The position numbers were made by a program, and so were the translations under genes. Of a DNA stretch of 64,000 nt, positions 62,657 to 64,000 are shown one piece after another (positions within the stretch are counted from its first letter, which is position 1; each line of letters starts with the position of its first letter). Source of the stretch: an uncultured Clostridium sp. (lineage in GTDB: Bacteria > Bacillota > Clostridia > Lachnospirales > Lachnospiraceae); contig NZ_URHZ01000013.1 of NCBI RefSeq assembly GCF_900547735.1, positions 22,765 through 86,764 on the forward strand, in the 5' to 3' direction. The notes under the pieces are model-generated. The model ran no database searches. It worked only from the letters and a program-made list of their open reading frames with translations, and was not told where the DNA came from.

Positions 62657-63814
62657 ATGAAAGAATTTACATTTAATCTGCCTGTTAAAATCTTTTTTGG
62701 GGAGGGAATCAGCGGGGACTTATCGGATCTGGCAAACCGTTACGGAGCCTCCAGGGTTATGCTGGTAACCGATCGGGTAATTGGTAAGACAAAGGGATTT
62801 GCCGCAATTGAGGCGGGACTGAAAGAAAAGGGAATACAGACCGTGGTTTACGATGAAACGGAGCCGGAACCGCCGGTGGACGCGGTGGACAGGGCGGCAG
62901 CCGTCATGAGGGAGAGCGGCTGCCAAATGGCCGTTGCAGTGGGCGGAGGCAGCGCCATAGACAGCGCCAAGGCAATGTGCATGCTGTGTACCAATGAAGG
63001 TTCCGTAAGGGAGTATCTGTTCGGCGGAAACCGCACGGTGGAAAACCGCCCCCTGCCGCTGGTCTGCGTTCCCACAACGGCGGGAAGCGGCAGTGAAGTG
63101 ACGGCATCCAGCGTGATTTCCGATCCGGAGAGGGGAATTAAGCTGTCCATTACCCACGAATGGCTGATTCCGCTGGCCGCGGTAATCGATCCCGTGATGC
63201 ATAAGGATATGCCTCTCGTCATAACGGCGTCTACGGGTATGGACGCTTTGACACACGCCATAGAGGCGTATGTTTCCAGGAACGCCGAGCCACTGTCGGA
63301 TGCGCTGGCCCTTGCCGCCATCCGCCTGATAGCCGAAAACATCAGGACCGCAACATACCGGCCCGGCTGTATGGAGGCCAGGTCGGGTATGGCCCTTGCA
63401 AGTGTGATGGCCGCCGCGTCGTTTGTGAACGCCGGACTGGGGGCGGTCCACGGAATTTCCCAGGCCATGGGCGGAGTTGCCCACGTTTCCCACGGTATCG
63501 GCAATGCTCTGCTTCTGCCGTTTGTCTGCGAGGCGAACCTGCCGGGCAATATGGAACGGTATGCACGGATCGCCGCTCTCCTGGGAGAGAAAACGGAGGG
63601 CCTGCCGGTCCATCAGGCCGCCGGATGCTGTGTGGAGGCAATCCACCGCATGATCAGGGAGTTGAGACTGCCTGCGGCACTGCATGAGGTAAAGGTGACG
63701 AGGGAGATGTTCCCGGAGATTGTAAAGGGAGGCATGGAATACCGGCTGATGCCGTTAAATCCGGTGCCTTTAAAGGAAGAGGATATTTATGCGATTCTGG
63801 AGAAGGCTTTTTAG
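62657..63814 (+). CDS. Iron-containing alcohol dehydrogenase
   Basis: The protein has 385 residues. NAD-binding is by VAVGGGSAIDSAKAMCML. Metal ligands Asp and His lie in GMDALTHAIEAYVS and His residues in GAVHGISQAMGGVAHVSHG. The class includes 1,3-propanediol, 4-hydroxybutyrate and lactaldehyde dehydrogenases. Last in this gene run, it may reduce a 2-oxo acid or an aldehyde formed by the oxidase, supplying the hydroxy acid for the dehydratase (inference). Confidence 0.93.
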   Translation: MKEFTFNLPVKIFFGEGISGDLSDLANRYGASRVMLVTDRVIGKTKGFAAIEAGLKEKGIQTVVYDETEPEPPVDAVDRAAAVMRESGCQMAVAVGGGSAIDSAKAMCMLCTNEGSVREYLFGGNRTVENRPLPLVCVPTTAGSGSEVTASSVISDPERGIKLSITHEWLIPLAAVIDPVMHKDMPLVITASTGMDALTHAIEAYVSRNAEPLSDALALAAIRLIAENIRTATYRPGCMEARSGMALASVMAAASFVNAGLGAVHGISQAMGGVAHVSHGIGNALLLPFVCEANLPGNMERYARIAALLGEKTEGLPVHQAAGCCVEAIHRMIRELRLPAALHEVKVTREMFPEIVKGGMEYRLMPLNPVPLKEEDIYAILEKAF

Positions 63815-64000
63815 GTTTAATTGAGATGCGAGGACGCCTCTGTAAGACGGCGGACGGGGTGGTGGGAAGTCGTGTATGAGTCTTCAGTCCCGGTTTGCAG
63901 GTTGTGGCGAGGGGGAATCCGGAGAAAAAAATTCCTGCGGGGACCCGCTCCCGCTTGTGAAGCGCACAGCGGATGCTAAGACGTCAAAAAACGCCGTCTA
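63815..64000. other. Intergenic tail of the window
   Basis: No gene, terminator or repeat is evident in the last 186 bases. Confidence 0.4.

Overview
The window is bacterial chromosome from an anaerobic, spore-former-type Firmicute. It most likely comes from the Lachnospiraceae (Enterocloster / Lachnoclostridium / [Clostridium] symbiosum-like), judged from family content only. Supporting signs are strong AGGAGG ribosome sites, SigA promoters, a V/A-type ATPase, a glycyl radical enzyme, a 2-hydroxyacyl-CoA dehydratase, CaiB-type CoA-transferases, and flavin/iron-sulfur enoate reductases. No IS element, integrase or CRISPR array was recognised.

Layout. 0-3 kb: end of a cyclodeaminase (fchA-like), a D,D-carboxypeptidase and a DUF1461-type membrane protein. 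3.2-5 kb: a HAD phosphatase and a LacI-family regulator, with a perfect 20-bp palindrome between them. 5.1-11.5 kb: a MarR regulator divergent from a catabolic operon (nitroreductase, NhaC-like permease, crotonase, two class III CoA-transferases). 11.7-19 kb: an AraC regulator flanked by two BaiCD/BaiH-like NADH:flavin oxidoreductases; one of these is followed by a sodium:solute symporter. 19.2-27.6 kb: an RbsABC-type sugar importer, an AllA-like cupin, a glycyl radical activase and a glycyl radical enzyme (GRE). Their promoter carries the same palindrome as the LacI gene 15 kb upstream. 27.8-28.8 kb: an AraC/GyrI-like regulator. 28.9-41.3 kb (minus): a nine-gene V/A-ATPase operon ending in a 1261-aa REC-HD-GYP-PAS-GGDEF-GAF-PAS protein. 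41.6-45 kb: a DUF4145/SH3b protein, trmB, trxA and a LysR regulator whose 3' end has expanded into a 13-unit tandem repeat. 45.4-48.1 kb: metNIQ. 48.4 kb: tRNA-Lys(CTT). 48.9-63.8 kb: a sigma-54 activator, a consensus -24/-12 promoter and a long run of same-strand genes. These encode a two-subunit 2-hydroxyacyl-CoA dehydratase, 3-hydroxyacyl-CoA dehydrogenase, crotonase, thiolase, CoA-transferase, GltS-like carrier, an HcnABC-like FAD/Fe-S oxidase and an iron alcohol dehydrogenase.

How the parts may work together (inference). (1) The LacI protein probably represses itself and the importer/cupin/GRE operon, giving a sugar-like substrate uptake and radical cleavage or dehydration module. The GRE has a Cys-Trp-Glu active site (C353, E355) and an RVWGWS glycyl loop that do not match the GRE classes I know. 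(2) The 6-19 kb region looks like activation and reduction of an alpha,beta-unsaturated acid through CoA esters, resembling bai or cai logic without being either operon. (3) The 51-64 kb operon reads as amino-acid (or opine) oxidation, reduction to a 2-hydroxy acid, CoA activation, dehydration and beta-oxidation-like thiolysis. No dehydratase activator ATPase is present in the window.
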